From: Bog-159 sp049511415
Lineage (GTDB): Bacteria; Acidobacteriota; Terriglobia; Bryobacterales; Bryobacteraceae
Direction of reading: 5' to 3'
Assembly: GCA_049511415.1 (NCBI GenBank)
Contig: JBEKYC010000035.1
Location: forward strand, 1 to 64,000
Length of the DNA stretch: 64,000 bases
The translations under genes were made by a program, and so were the position numbers. Positions 1-7,772 of this stretch are shown in pieces; within the stretch, counting starts at the first letter, position 1, and every line of letters begins with the position of its first letter. The notes beneath the pieces were generated by a model. That model saw only the letters and a list, made by a program, of their open reading frames with translations. It was not told the DNA's origin and searched no databases.

Positions 1-251
1 ATACCGACGCTGCCGCCTTTTGTTGGCTTCACGCCAGAGGAGGGTGCGCCATTGGCTGTTATCAGGTCGCCCACGGCGGTGAAGGTGAGACCGGAGAAGT
101 TGGCGGGATCGGGTGCATGGAGGGGTCGGCAGGAGCCGTCATTTTGGACTTGGCATTTCGCCTCGGGTGCCAGGATCGCCAGGGCCAGTACGGCGGCGCA
201 GGGGCAGATAAGGGATAAGCGCAAGTTACTTACCTTGGGGATCGCCATCAT
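1..251 (-). CDS. secreted protein of unknown function, cut by the left edge
   Basis: An open minus-strand frame runs from an ATG at 251 to the window edge (83 codons) without a stop. The N-terminus is signal-peptide-like: basic residues, then a Leu/Ala-rich stretch ending near LAPEAKC. A short Cys-containing segment follows (CQVQNDGSC), then NFSGLTFTAVGDLI. The start lies one base after the stop of the 1528-residue gene, and a GGAG sits about 8 bases upstream, so the two are probably co-transcribed and translationally linked. The doubled ATG (251 and 248) leaves the exact start open. I do not recognise the family; the pairing suggests both proteins act in the same extracytoplasmic structure. 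Confidence 0.6.
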   Translation of the reverse strand, partial: MMAIPKVSNLRLSLICPCAAVLALAILAPEAKCQVQNDGSCRPLHAPDPANFSGLTFTAVGDLITANGAPSSGVKPTKGGSVG

Positions 252-252
252 G

Positions 253-3200
253 TCAAAACTCCGGCGGCACACTTCGGAACGTCAAGTTGTGGCACGTCTC
301 CCCGGCGGTTGCAGGTTGAAACTGCACCCCGGGCGGAACGGTCAACAGGCCATTAGTGGCGAAGCAAACCGTCATTGCCTTGTGAAAGGCCCGAATGGGT
401 GCCCGTCCGAGTTCGGAAAACGATTTGATGCTGCGCATTTGGAAGCCGTGGCCGTAGCTAAACGGCTCTTCGCGCGGGATAAACCGGTCGTGGGAGAAAT
501 CGATGCCATAAGCCAGATCCGCCGCCGTGGGAACAATCACCGCACTAACGATGGCGGTGCTGCGATGGTATTCCCTGGCCCCCGGAAGGGGCAGGCTGGC
601 GAGGCTGCCGATCCAAGGCAGTTGCACCAGGGGTGGCACCAGCGGCAGTTTAGCGCGCGGCCTCTGGAGCAAGGCGGAGAAGGACGACAATTCGAAGAGC
701 TTGACGGATTCCACACGGACCTTGGTGGTGACGTCATGGCGCGCTACTCGTGACAGATTGTCCGTGCCAACGTTCGTCCCGCTTTGATACAAGCTTGGTT
801 CACCGGATTCGTCAGCCTTCAGGGTGACATCGAGCTCAGCCGAAGATGCACCGGGTAGAGTGTGCGGTGTGATCTGAAGATACAATTCGCGGCCGATCTT
901 GGCCTGGGTGGGTTTAGGCAGCAATGCCGCCACAGCCGGGAGGACTGTGGCCGCACTGGCCCCGCTCTCCAACCCGGTTATCGGGGATGCGCCGGACCCG
1001 CCCTGGCCAGTAAGCGCGTTCACAATATCCGTCAAAGACTGCGGCTGGGTCGCATCGAAATAGTTTTGCGTGACTGTATCCACGGTACTTTGATCGCCGC
1101 CGATGCCCCGCACCGTGATGATGCCGTCGCTTATGAAACTTTTGTGATTGCGCCACAACTGGAAGAAGCTGGTCTGGTTGGGGGAAACGCCTTCCATCTT
1201 GTTCTGCAGGTTGCGCGAGAAAGCCGCCACATCCTCGTTGAACGCCACCACCAGGGGATTCAATTCGGCGTTCAGTTCCTGTGCGGAATGTTGCAGATCG
1301 TAGGGGACGAATTCCTTTGGGAACTCCTGCGACATTTTATAGTTGAAAAGGAAGTCGGCCACCGCGGCACGGAGCAATCCGACGCGCGGAGCGCTATAGG
1401 GCGATCCCGGAAGCCCGCCTTCTGGGACAGGAAGGTCCGCGAGCCGGGTTTCCGCCAGATTATTCAGGTCCTGGAGGCTGAAGGTCGAGAATTCGGCAGG
1501 GGAAGAGAAGCTCTGTGCGGCTTGAATGGTGAAGCAGCTTAAGGGAAAGGTCTGGGCCAAGCCGCAACTTTCCTGGGCCTCCAAGGCGATGGTATCTAGC
1601 TTCTCGCAACTTAGCTCGTCTCTATAGCGCTTCTCGCGCAAACGTTTGCCACGCTCCCGGATGAGGCACGCCCTTTGGCGATCCACTTCTTTTTCATAGC
1701 CGTAATATTGATGATCGTCGAAATGGGCCCCGTCGGAATCGAAGGTAAGATCGCCGGCCGTTTTCGTCCCCTTACACTCTGGACATTCTAATGTTAGCCG
1801 CAAGCTCTCGATGGCATTGCGAACGGATTTCAGGCTTTCGCCAAGGTTGGTGGGGCAGTCTGTGCAACGGGCGTCGCGGGCCTGCTCGATTTGGAGCGCC
1901 AATTGCTCTAATTCATGGATTTGGTGTTGCAGTTTAGCGTCTTTGTCTTCCTCCCGCATCTGCCTTCTGAGTTCCTTAGCAGGCGTCGAATTCGGCGTGC
2001 CGTTCCGGAGTTTCGACTTTGGGCGCCGGTCGGCGTCGCCGCAGTTGTTGTATTGGCTCTGCTGGTTCGACGTTGGACACCCGTCGCCGCTGCCGCTGTT
2101 ATTGTCCTGGCTCAGTTGCTTCGACGTTGGACACCCGTCGCCGGCACCGTCACTTTTCGAGCCGCTCCGGCGTTTCGACTTGGGGCACCCGTCGCCGTCG
2201 CTGCAGTTGTTATTGTCTTGGCTCAGTTGCTTCGACGTCGGACACCCGTCGCCGCCACCGTCATTTTTTTGGATCCGCCGTTTCGATTCTAGGCACCCGG
2301 CATCCGCCAAGCACGCGCTTTTCTTCACGTCATTAATTGCCTTGGCTATTGCTTGTCTGTCGGGAAAGCATTCGTTCCCGTAGACCTCGTACTTGCCCTC
2401 CATGCATCCGATCGTGGTTAGGATGGCCTTTAACGGGTATTTGGCAGCGATCGCCGCTAATAGAATGCTGGTCAAGTTGGGCCGCACCGGCTCGAACGCC
2501 TGCGTGTATCCGAGGCAGTACTTTCCTTGCGGGCAGAAGCCCCACTTGGTGCGTTCACTATTTGGGAACGGACTACCAGGGTCGCAGTCCGGATCGGCGC
2601 AGTGCCTGGTATCGGCAACAAATTTCTGTGTGATGTAATTGTAAAAATCGGGGTCAAAGAAAGTGCGCATCGGATAAAGCAGATCGGCTTGATCAACCGG
2701 TCCTGCTGGTCCTATGGACCCGTTGAGACCAACGCTTAACCGCATTTGAGATGCGGGTTGCGGCGGGATGGCCGGACAGGAGGGCTCCGGGCAAGGCAGT
2801 GGGAGAGCCGACGCTTCGGGCAGAGTCAGCGGTTCGGCTTTCATTTGCCGGCTGAGATACGCCCAGCCATATCCGATGGAGTTTTCCAGTGCGTCGTTAT
2901 AAGCGGTCACCAAGTCGCGCAGCTTTTCGGAACTCTTAAGAGTTTCGTTGCCGTCCGGAGAACTGGCCTCATAGCTCCACATGTTCATGAGCACTTCGGG
3001 GCGCGGCAGATCCAGGATGGTGAGCAGGCGGATGCGCTGCCAGATCAAGGCTTCGTTGGTGGTATCGGTAAAGACCACGTTATCGTTCACGGCGCTCATG
3101 CCGGCTCCGACGGGCGGCGGCGAAGGAGGGTCGGATTTCTTGGCCGGGGGCGGCGTGTAAGTGACTGTACTGGTCGTCTTAGTGGTGGTGTCGGGTGTGG

Positions 3201-4839
3201 CCTTGGTATCCGCGGAGCCGTCAGTACCGGATGTGTTTTTAGCCGCGGACTTGGGGGCTTTGGCTGGGTCAGCGGCCGGCGGCGGCGTGGGGGTGGCGTT
3301 GTCAGCCGGTTTCTTCGCGGAGGCGTCCTTGACGCTGGTGGTGGTGTCGAATTCGGTTTTGAACTGCACGGCGTTGGGATCGGCAGCCGTGGGGTCGGTG
3401 GATGCGGGCGGTTTGACGGCAGGGGCAGGGGAACTGGCGGCGGCCGTGGCGGCCTTAGCGGCGGCCGTCGGGTCGGGAGGGGGCGTGAGCGCCTTTAGTA
3501 CGGTGGGCGCATCCTGATAAAACATGCGGAACGACGGCGGTGCGGAGCCGCCAAAGACGTAAGTGTCCACAATCGAGTTCACGTCCGTTTGCGAGACGGG
3601 CGAGTCGGACTTCAGGCGGATCTTGGCTGGGCCAATGGCGTCCGCGGTTACTGCCAGGGCCTTGTTGCCGTCGGTGATGGCCTTCGCCGCCGCCGAGGCA
3701 TCCCCCAACGGAACCTCTACGTCCTGGACGTAGGCCGGGATCGGCCAAGCCAATTCGAGGATAGACTCCCGGATCCAGTCTAGGTCGGACTGGCGACAAC
3801 CGCCTTTGCATGTTATCGACAACTGGTTCGGGGCTTTGGCGCCGGGCTTTACCGTGACCGTGTCGTTAGTCAGGAGGCTGGCGATGTCACTCGCGTTGCA
3901 GGCCGGCACGGGGGTCTGGCCGCCGCAAGTCCCCCCCGCGGCGAGCCGCGGGGGCGGGCCATCGAGTGTTCCCGAGAGACAAAAGACCGGCAAGGGAATG
4001 GCGACCGCTCCAAAAGACGTGCGGATGATTCCGCGGATGTCGTCCCGTTGTCTTGGAGTCAGAGGCGACATGCTGGCCAGTTCGATAAATCTCCCATCCT
4101 TAACGGGTTGGGCATCGATCTGTGGATAAAAGACTTTGATGCGGTCGGAGACCGTCTGCGCGTCTCCGTAGGCGGGTTCGCGCACCGCGAATCGCTTGAT
4201 GCTCTCGGTCATTGCTTTTTTGAGATCGTCCAACACCGTCGGCGTGCAGCCTGCGGCGCCGGAGCACGCGATCACAATCCGGTTGTCATCGTCGACTTTT
4301 GCCGTGACTGTATTCTGGCTGCCATCCTTGAATTTCGAGATGGTTTTCGCGAGAATCGTGGCAACACTGGCGGCGTTTTGAGCCGGTTCAAACTTCGGGG
4401 GCGGGCACGGGGCAGCGCCGGTATAAGCTACTGCCGTGCCATCACATAAGCCAAGCTTGTAGGTGACCTCCGTTATCACGGCGGGCAGGGTGAGACTCAC
4501 ATCGGGGGCCATCGACTCGGCCAGATCGTCCACTGTTTTTTGCGGGCAAGCCGCGTTGGGTCCGCAAGATATGACCACCTGGAAACGGCCAACAGCCTTT
4601 GCCGTGAGACCTTTTAGCTTCGGGTCTGATTTGATCTTCGCATTAATCGAGACGGCAATGGCGACGGCGTTCTTTGCCTCTACAAAAGACTCCTTCGGGC
4701 AGGTATCGCTCGAGCTAAGGACTACTCCCTTGCCGAGACAAAAACCGAGTTTGTACGTGAACGATGGCGGGGCCGGCGCCATACCCCAGAGTTGCAATGC
4801 GAACACGAACGGCAGCAGCCGAAACCCGTAGCGAAGCAT
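253..4839 (-). CDS. large secreted protein with Cys-pair repeats and secretin-like C-terminus
   Basis: A 1528-residue protein with a signal peptide (about residues 1-21) and RBS AGGAG just before the ATG. Residues about 25-430 hold two clear and one or two degenerate copies of a module of about 100 residues. The clear copies begin TYKLGFC / TYKLGLC, carry a mid-module CP, and end with an ISC or IAC plus a second Cys. A Pro/Ala/Thr-rich linker follows (about 450-575). Next is a domain containing LTILDLPRPEVLMNMW. Residues about 850-942 are short Cys/Asp/Gly repeats (DGCPTSKQLSQDNN), followed by a charged coiled coil and CxxC pairs. Near residue 1400 the pattern VPPLVQLPWIGSL, then a late IVPTAADL, resembles the C-terminal core of secretins. 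The secretin relation is inference by eye; no enzyme motif is seen. It heads an operon with the partial secreted gene at the left edge. Confidence 0.85.
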   Translation of the reverse strand: MLRYGFRLLPFVFALQLWGMAPAPPSFTYKLGFCLGKGVVLSSSDTCPKESFVEAKNAVAIAVSINAKIKSDPKLKGLTAKAVGRFQVVISCGPNAACPQKTVDDLAESMAPDVSLTLPAVITEVTYKLGLCDGTAVAYTGAAPCPPPKFEPAQNAASVATILAKTISKFKDGSQNTVTAKVDDDNRIVIACSGAAGCTPTVLDDLKKAMTESIKRFAVREPAYGDAQTVSDRIKVFYPQIDAQPVKDGRFIELASMSPLTPRQRDDIRGIIRTSFGAVAIPLPVFCLSGTLDGPPPRLAAGGTCGGQTPVPACNASDIASLLTNDTVTVKPGAKAPNQLSITCKGGCRQSDLDWIRESILELAWPIPAYVQDVEVPLGDASAAAKAITDGNKALAVTADAIGPAKIRLKSDSPVSQTDVNSIVDTYVFGGSAPPSFRMFYQDAPTVLKALTPPPDPTAAAKAATAAASSPAPAVKPPASTDPTAADPNAVQFKTEFDTTTSVKDASAKKPADNATPTPPPAADPAKAPKSAAKNTSGTDGSADTKATPDTTTKTTSTVTYTPPPAKKSDPPSPPPVGAGMSAVNDNVVFTDTTNEALIWQRIRLLTILDLPRPEVLMNMWSYEASSPDGNETLKSSEKLRDLVTAYNDALENSIGYGWAYLSRQMKAEPLTLPEASALPLPCPEPSCPAIPPQPASQMRLSVGLNGSIGPAGPVDQADLLYPMRTFFDPDFYNYITQKFVADTRHCADPDCDPGSPFPNSERTKWGFCPQGKYCLGYTQAFEPVRPNLTSILLAAIAAKYPLKAILTTIGCMEGKYEVYGNECFPDRQAIAKAINDVKKSACLADAGCLESKRRIQKNDGGGDGCPTSKQLSQDNNNCSDGDGCPKSKRRSGSKSDGAGDGCPTSKQLSQDNNSGSGDGCPTSNQQSQYNNCGDADRRPKSKLRNGTPNSTPAKELRRQMREEDKDAKLQHQIHELEQLALQIEQARDARCTDCPTNLGESLKSVRNAIESLRLTLECPECKGTKTAGDLTFDSDGAHFDDHQYYGYEKEVDRQRACLIRERGKRLREKRYRDELSCEKLDTIALEAQESCGLAQTFPLSCFTIQAAQSFSSPAEFSTFSLQDLNNLAETRLADLPVPEGGLPGSPYSAPRVGLLRAAVADFLFNYKMSQEFPKEFVPYDLQHSAQELNAELNPLVVAFNEDVAAFSRNLQNKMEGVSPNQTSFFQLWRNHKSFISDGIITVRGIGGDQSTVDTVTQNYFDATQPQSLTDIVNALTGQGGSGASPITGLESGASAATVLPAVAALLPKPTQAKIGRELYLQITPHTLPGASSAELDVTLKADESGEPSLYQSGTNVGTDNLSRVARHDVTTKVRVESVKLFELSSFSALLQRPRAKLPLVPPLVQLPWIGSLASLPLPGAREYHRSTAIVSAVIVPTAADLAYGIDFSHDRFIPREEPFSYGHGFQMRSIKSFSELGRAPIRAFHKAMTVCFATNGLLTVPPGVQFQPATAGETCHNLTFRSVPPEF
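2013..2290 (-). repeat. in-frame tandem repeat, GDGCPxSK units
   Basis: Within the 1528-residue gene, units of about 14-19 codons recur. They are GDGCPTSKQLSQDNN-type (three copies, one diverged) alternating with basic GDGCPKSKRRSGSKS-type copies, the last decayed to ADRRPKSKLRNG. DNA copies are near-identical (cgacgttggacacccgtcgc recurs), so expansion is probably recent. The CP...Q.D..D..GD.C spacing recalls thrombospondin type 3 calcium-binding repeats, but the match is loose. Confidence 0.8.
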
Positions 4840-4956
4840 ATTCTCCTATGCTTGGAACAGAATAGTATCCAACATTACCTAATTGAGTGCTCTTAGTCAA
4901 CAGATTTTTGCGGAGAAATATCTATGTTTCTTGTCATGATTTTGACCGCGTGAGGG

Positions 4957-4985
4957 TTACCAAAAAGGCCTTTTCGTGCGATAAT
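4957..4985 (+). promoter_or_regulatory. candidate sigma70-type promoter with palindrome in spacer
   Basis: TTACCA (4957-4962) and GATAAT (4980-4985) are 17 bases apart in front of the HAD phosphatase gene. A perfect 12-base palindrome AAAAGGCCTTTT occupies 4963-4974 inside the spacer and could be an operator. Because the -10 box covers the ATG at 4984, this promoter supports translation from 5014. Confidence 0.4.
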
Positions 4986-5013
4986 GCAGAGTTTAAAATT
5001 TCGAGGTGCCCGG

Positions 5014-5661
5014 ATGAGACTTGCTTCGTTACTTTTGGCCGGCGTTTGTTTACCGGTTGTCTTCGCGCAGAGTGGCTCCGAGGAGCCGGAGAACCACGAC
5101 TTTATAGTCAAGCGGCTCGTGATATACCACGACAGCGGCGAGTACGATCGTGAAATTCGTGTGGTTACCGACGAGGCCCGGCAGTACTTAGAGCAGCGGG
5201 TGCGGCCGGGGGAAAGGCTCGCCGCCGTCTTTGACATCGATGAAACGGCGCTCTCCAACTGGGCTACTATCTCGGATTGCGGCTTCTGTTCCTATCCGAC
5301 GCAACTTCGGATCTATCCGCGGCCTCCGATCGACCCCGCCATTGCTCCAGTGCTCAAGCTTTATAACGACGCGAAACGCCTCGGCGTCACGGTCTTCTTC
5401 ATAACGGGCCGGCCGGACGATCAGCGCCGGATCACTGAGGTCAATCTGATCGCAGAAGGTTACTGCGATTGGAAATGTCTCTTCATGCAAGTTACGGGAC
5501 ATGTGGAACACGTGAGCGAGTTCAAAGAGCACGCGCGGCAACAGATCGCGCACATGGGGTACCACATCGTGCTGAACATCGGCGATCAAGCCAGCGACCT
5601 GGTCGGTTGCTGCGCCGAGCGCTCGTTTAAGCTGCCGAATCCGTTTTACTTTATTCCGTAG
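5014..5661 (+). CDS. HAD-family acid phosphatase (class B / e(P4)-like), secreted
   Basis: 215 residues from the ATG at 5014, preceded by GAGGT; an in-frame ATG at 4984 lies inside the likely promoter. A signal peptide (MRLASLLLAGVCLPVVFA) sends it out of the cytoplasm. The HAD nucleophile motif is FDIDETALSN (about residue 73), with FFITGRPDDQRR as motif II and a late GDQASDL as motif IV. This is the plant-VSP/HAD acid phosphatase or lipoprotein e(P4) pattern, which removes phosphate from nucleotides or other monoesters. No lipobox Cys is seen. It is convergent with the zincin-like gene and overlaps it by 11 bases. Substrate is not predictable from sequence. Confidence 0.85.
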   Translation: MRLASLLLAGVCLPVVFAQSGSEEPENHDFIVKRLVIYHDSGEYDREIRVVTDEARQYLEQRVRPGERLAAVFDIDETALSNWATISDCGFCSYPTQLRIYPRPPIDPAIAPVLKLYNDAKRLGVTVFFITGRPDDQRRITEVNLIAEGYCDWKCLFMQVTGHVEHVSEFKEHARQQIAHMGYHIVLNIGDQASDLVGCCAERSFKLPNPFYFIP

Positions 5662-6121
5662 ATGACGCGGGCTGAAGCCCGGCGTGGGCTATCGCCCCGC
5701 CGCCCACTCCCAGCAGCGCATCGGTAATTCGGTTGACGGCCTGTTCTTCCTCCCCGCGGCTGGCCATGGTCCGGGGCAAAGAGGAAATCTCCAGATGAAC
5801 TAATTCGTGCACCAAGGTGAATTCCATGTCTTGCAGCATCGCCGGGCAGGCCATTTGATAATCGGAGGCGTCCAGCACGCGAATGGTGGCGGTCTTCTTT
5901 TCGGTGTCCCAGTGAACATTGCCCAAGGTCTTGGGCTTCAGGCCGCTCGCAGGTGACATCACCACCGTGATCTTCCAGGATTGTAATTCCAGGCGCTGCT
6001 GCCATATGGTCAGCTTTCCCTCGAGAAAGCCGGAGGCTTTGGCAGCGCACTCGGACGTGCTGGTGGCGGCGCTGGCTCCTAATGAAAAAAGAAAAAAGAA
6101 GACAGATGTGCGAAAAGCCAC
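5651..6121 (-). CDS. small secreted zincin-like protein
   Basis: 156 residues from a GTG start, with a signal peptide ending around GASAAT. The core is TLVHELVHLEISS (about residue 102), an HExxH zinc-binding motif, followed about 18 residues later by GEEEQAVN, which could supply the third, Glu, ligand as in gluzincins. N-terminally there are Cys residues that could pair in the periplasm. It lies 33 bases downstream of the acyl-CoA synthetase on the same strand and may be the last gene of that run. No family name is recognised; peptidase activity is inferred from the motif only. Confidence 0.75.
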   Translation of the reverse strand: MAFRTSVFFFLFSLGASAATSTSECAAKASGFLEGKLTIWQQRLELQSWKITVVMSPASGLKPKTLGNVHWDTEKKTATIRVLDASDYQMACPAMLQDMEFTLVHELVHLEISSLPRTMASRGEEEQAVNRITDALLGVGGGAIAHAGLQPASSTE

Positions 6122-6154
6122 GGTTCATGATAGCGCAAATTCCAACGACCACGC

Positions 6155-7744
6155 TCACTGCGGCGCAATGGCCGCGCGCCCACGGCGCAGCACGTATTTT
6201 TGGATCTTGCCGGTGGCGGTCTTTGGCAATTCCGCGATTATGGTGAAGGCAGCCGGCACCTTGAAGTGCGCGAGATGCGCGCGTAAGTATTCCCGCAGCT
6301 CGGCTTCGCCGGCCTGCGCGCCGGTCTTCAGCACCACGAACGCATGGGGCGCTTCGCCCCACCGTTCATGCGGCACGCCGACCACGGCGGCTTCCCGCAC
6401 GGCGGGATGGGCCAGCAGCGCGCCTTCCACTTCGATGGAGGAGATATTTTCGCCGCCGCTGACGATTACATCCTTCAGGCGATCGCGGATTTCCATGTAG
6501 CCATCGGGATGCACCACGGCCGCATCGCCGGTATGAAACCAGCCGCCGCGCAGGGCGTCCGCGGTGGCGCCCGGATCGTCAAAGTAGCCTTGCATGATTA
6601 CGTTGCCGCGGGCGACGATCTCGCCGACGGTCTGTCCATCGCGGGGCACCTCGCGGTCTGCATGATCCACCACGCGCAGCTCACCGGAAGTGATCAGCTC
6701 GACACCCTGGCGCGCTTTGACGGCGGCGCGCTGCGCGGGCGGCAGGGCGGCGTGCAGCGGGCGCGGCTCACAGATGGAAATGAAGGGGGAGGTTTCGGTA
6801 AGACCGTAGACGTGCGTGACTTCCCAGCCGAATTCGCCTTCGATGCGCTCGATGGTGGCGGCGGCCGGCGGCGCTCCCGCGGTTATCACGCGCACGCCGC
6901 GGCGGACATCGCCGCGAGCTTCGGCCGGCGCATTGGCCAGGGCGATCAGGACGGTCGGCGCGGCGCAGAGCATGGTGACGGATTCGCGGCGGATCAGGTC
7001 CAATGCGCCGCAGGGGTCGAACTTACGCAGGCAGATATGCGCGCCGCCGGCGGCGGTCACGGTCCAGACGAACGTCCAGCCGTTGGCGTGAAACATGGGG
7101 AGGGTCCAGAGATACCGGTCGGCGGGGGTCATATGCACGTGCAGCAGCGTGCCCAGGGAATTCATACAGGCATTGCGGTGCGTGATCATGACGCCTTTGG
7201 GGCGGGAGGTGGTGCCGCTGGTGTAATTGATGGTGAGCAGATCGTTTTCGTCGATCTCCGGCCGGTCGAAGGCAGGCGCGGCGGCGGCGATGGTTTGCTC
7301 ATAATCCCGCCAGCCGGCGCGGCTGCCTTCGAGAGCCACGAAATGTTCCACGGCAGTCAACTCATGGCGCACCGAGTCGACCGCTTCCAAATAATCGGAG
7401 TGGGCGCAGACCACGCGCGATCCGCTGTGGCGGATCATGTAGGAGAAATCCGCCGGTGTCAGACGGAAGTTGATCGGCACCAGCACGGCGCCGAGCTGCG
7501 GGATAGCGTAGAAGGACTCCAGTTGCGCATGGGTATTGGGGGCGATGTAGGCCACGCGGTCTCCGCGCTTGACCCCGAGAGACGAGAGGGCGGCGGACCA
7601 GCGGTCGCAACGCTGGAAGAACGCCTCGTAGGTGAAGCGGCGGTCCTGATCGATGACGGCTTCGGCATCGGGATAGAGGCGGCGGGCGCGGCGGGCGAAG
7701 TCGAGGGGCGTGAGCGGAGTGACCATGGGAATCTCCGATGGCAA
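6155..7744 (-). CDS. AMP-forming acyl-CoA synthetase (long-chain fatty-acid-CoA ligase type)
   Basis: 529 residues, usual length for the ANL superfamily. The P-loop-like motif YTSGTTSRPKG lies near residue 175, GWFHTGD near 403, then the hinge/C-terminal domain with DRLKDVIVSGGENISS and the catalytic-Lys motif PKTATGKIQKY near 512. The enzyme adenylates a carboxylic acid with ATP and transfers it to CoA, in the cytoplasm or at the inner membrane face. The SGGENI form is common in medium/long-chain acyl-CoA synthetases; chain length cannot be read here. It sits 28 bases after the trehalose synthase fusion and 33 bases before the zincin gene, so the three may be one transcript. Confidence 0.93.
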   Translation of the reverse strand: MPSEIPMVTPLTPLDFARRARRLYPDAEAVIDQDRRFTYEAFFQRCDRWSAALSSLGVKRGDRVAYIAPNTHAQLESFYAIPQLGAVLVPINFRLTPADFSYMIRHSGSRVVCAHSDYLEAVDSVRHELTAVEHFVALEGSRAGWRDYEQTIAAAAPAFDRPEIDENDLLTINYTSGTTSRPKGVMITHRNACMNSLGTLLHVHMTPADRYLWTLPMFHANGWTFVWTVTAAGGAHICLRKFDPCGALDLIRRESVTMLCAAPTVLIALANAPAEARGDVRRGVRVITAGAPPAAATIERIEGEFGWEVTHVYGLTETSPFISICEPRPLHAALPPAQRAAVKARQGVELITSGELRVVDHADREVPRDGQTVGEIVARGNVIMQGYFDDPGATADALRGGWFHTGDAAVVHPDGYMEIRDRLKDVIVSGGENISSIEVEGALLAHPAVREAAVVGVPHERWGEAPHAFVVLKTGAQAGEAELREYLRAHLAHFKVPAAFTIIAELPKTATGKIQKYVLRRGRAAIAPQ

Positions 7745-7772
7745 TATATCACGCTGGGAACAGCGGGTCGGC

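Noticed and set aside
2013..2290. Regularly spaced repeats that look like a CRISPR-type array
   Set aside because: Units are in frame, alternate in type, lack unique spacers of constant length and encode Cys/Asp-rich peptide; they are coding repeats.
4984..5013. Upstream ATG as the start of the HAD phosphatase
   Set aside because: It lies on the likely -10 box, has no RBS and would put ten residues in front of a good signal peptide.
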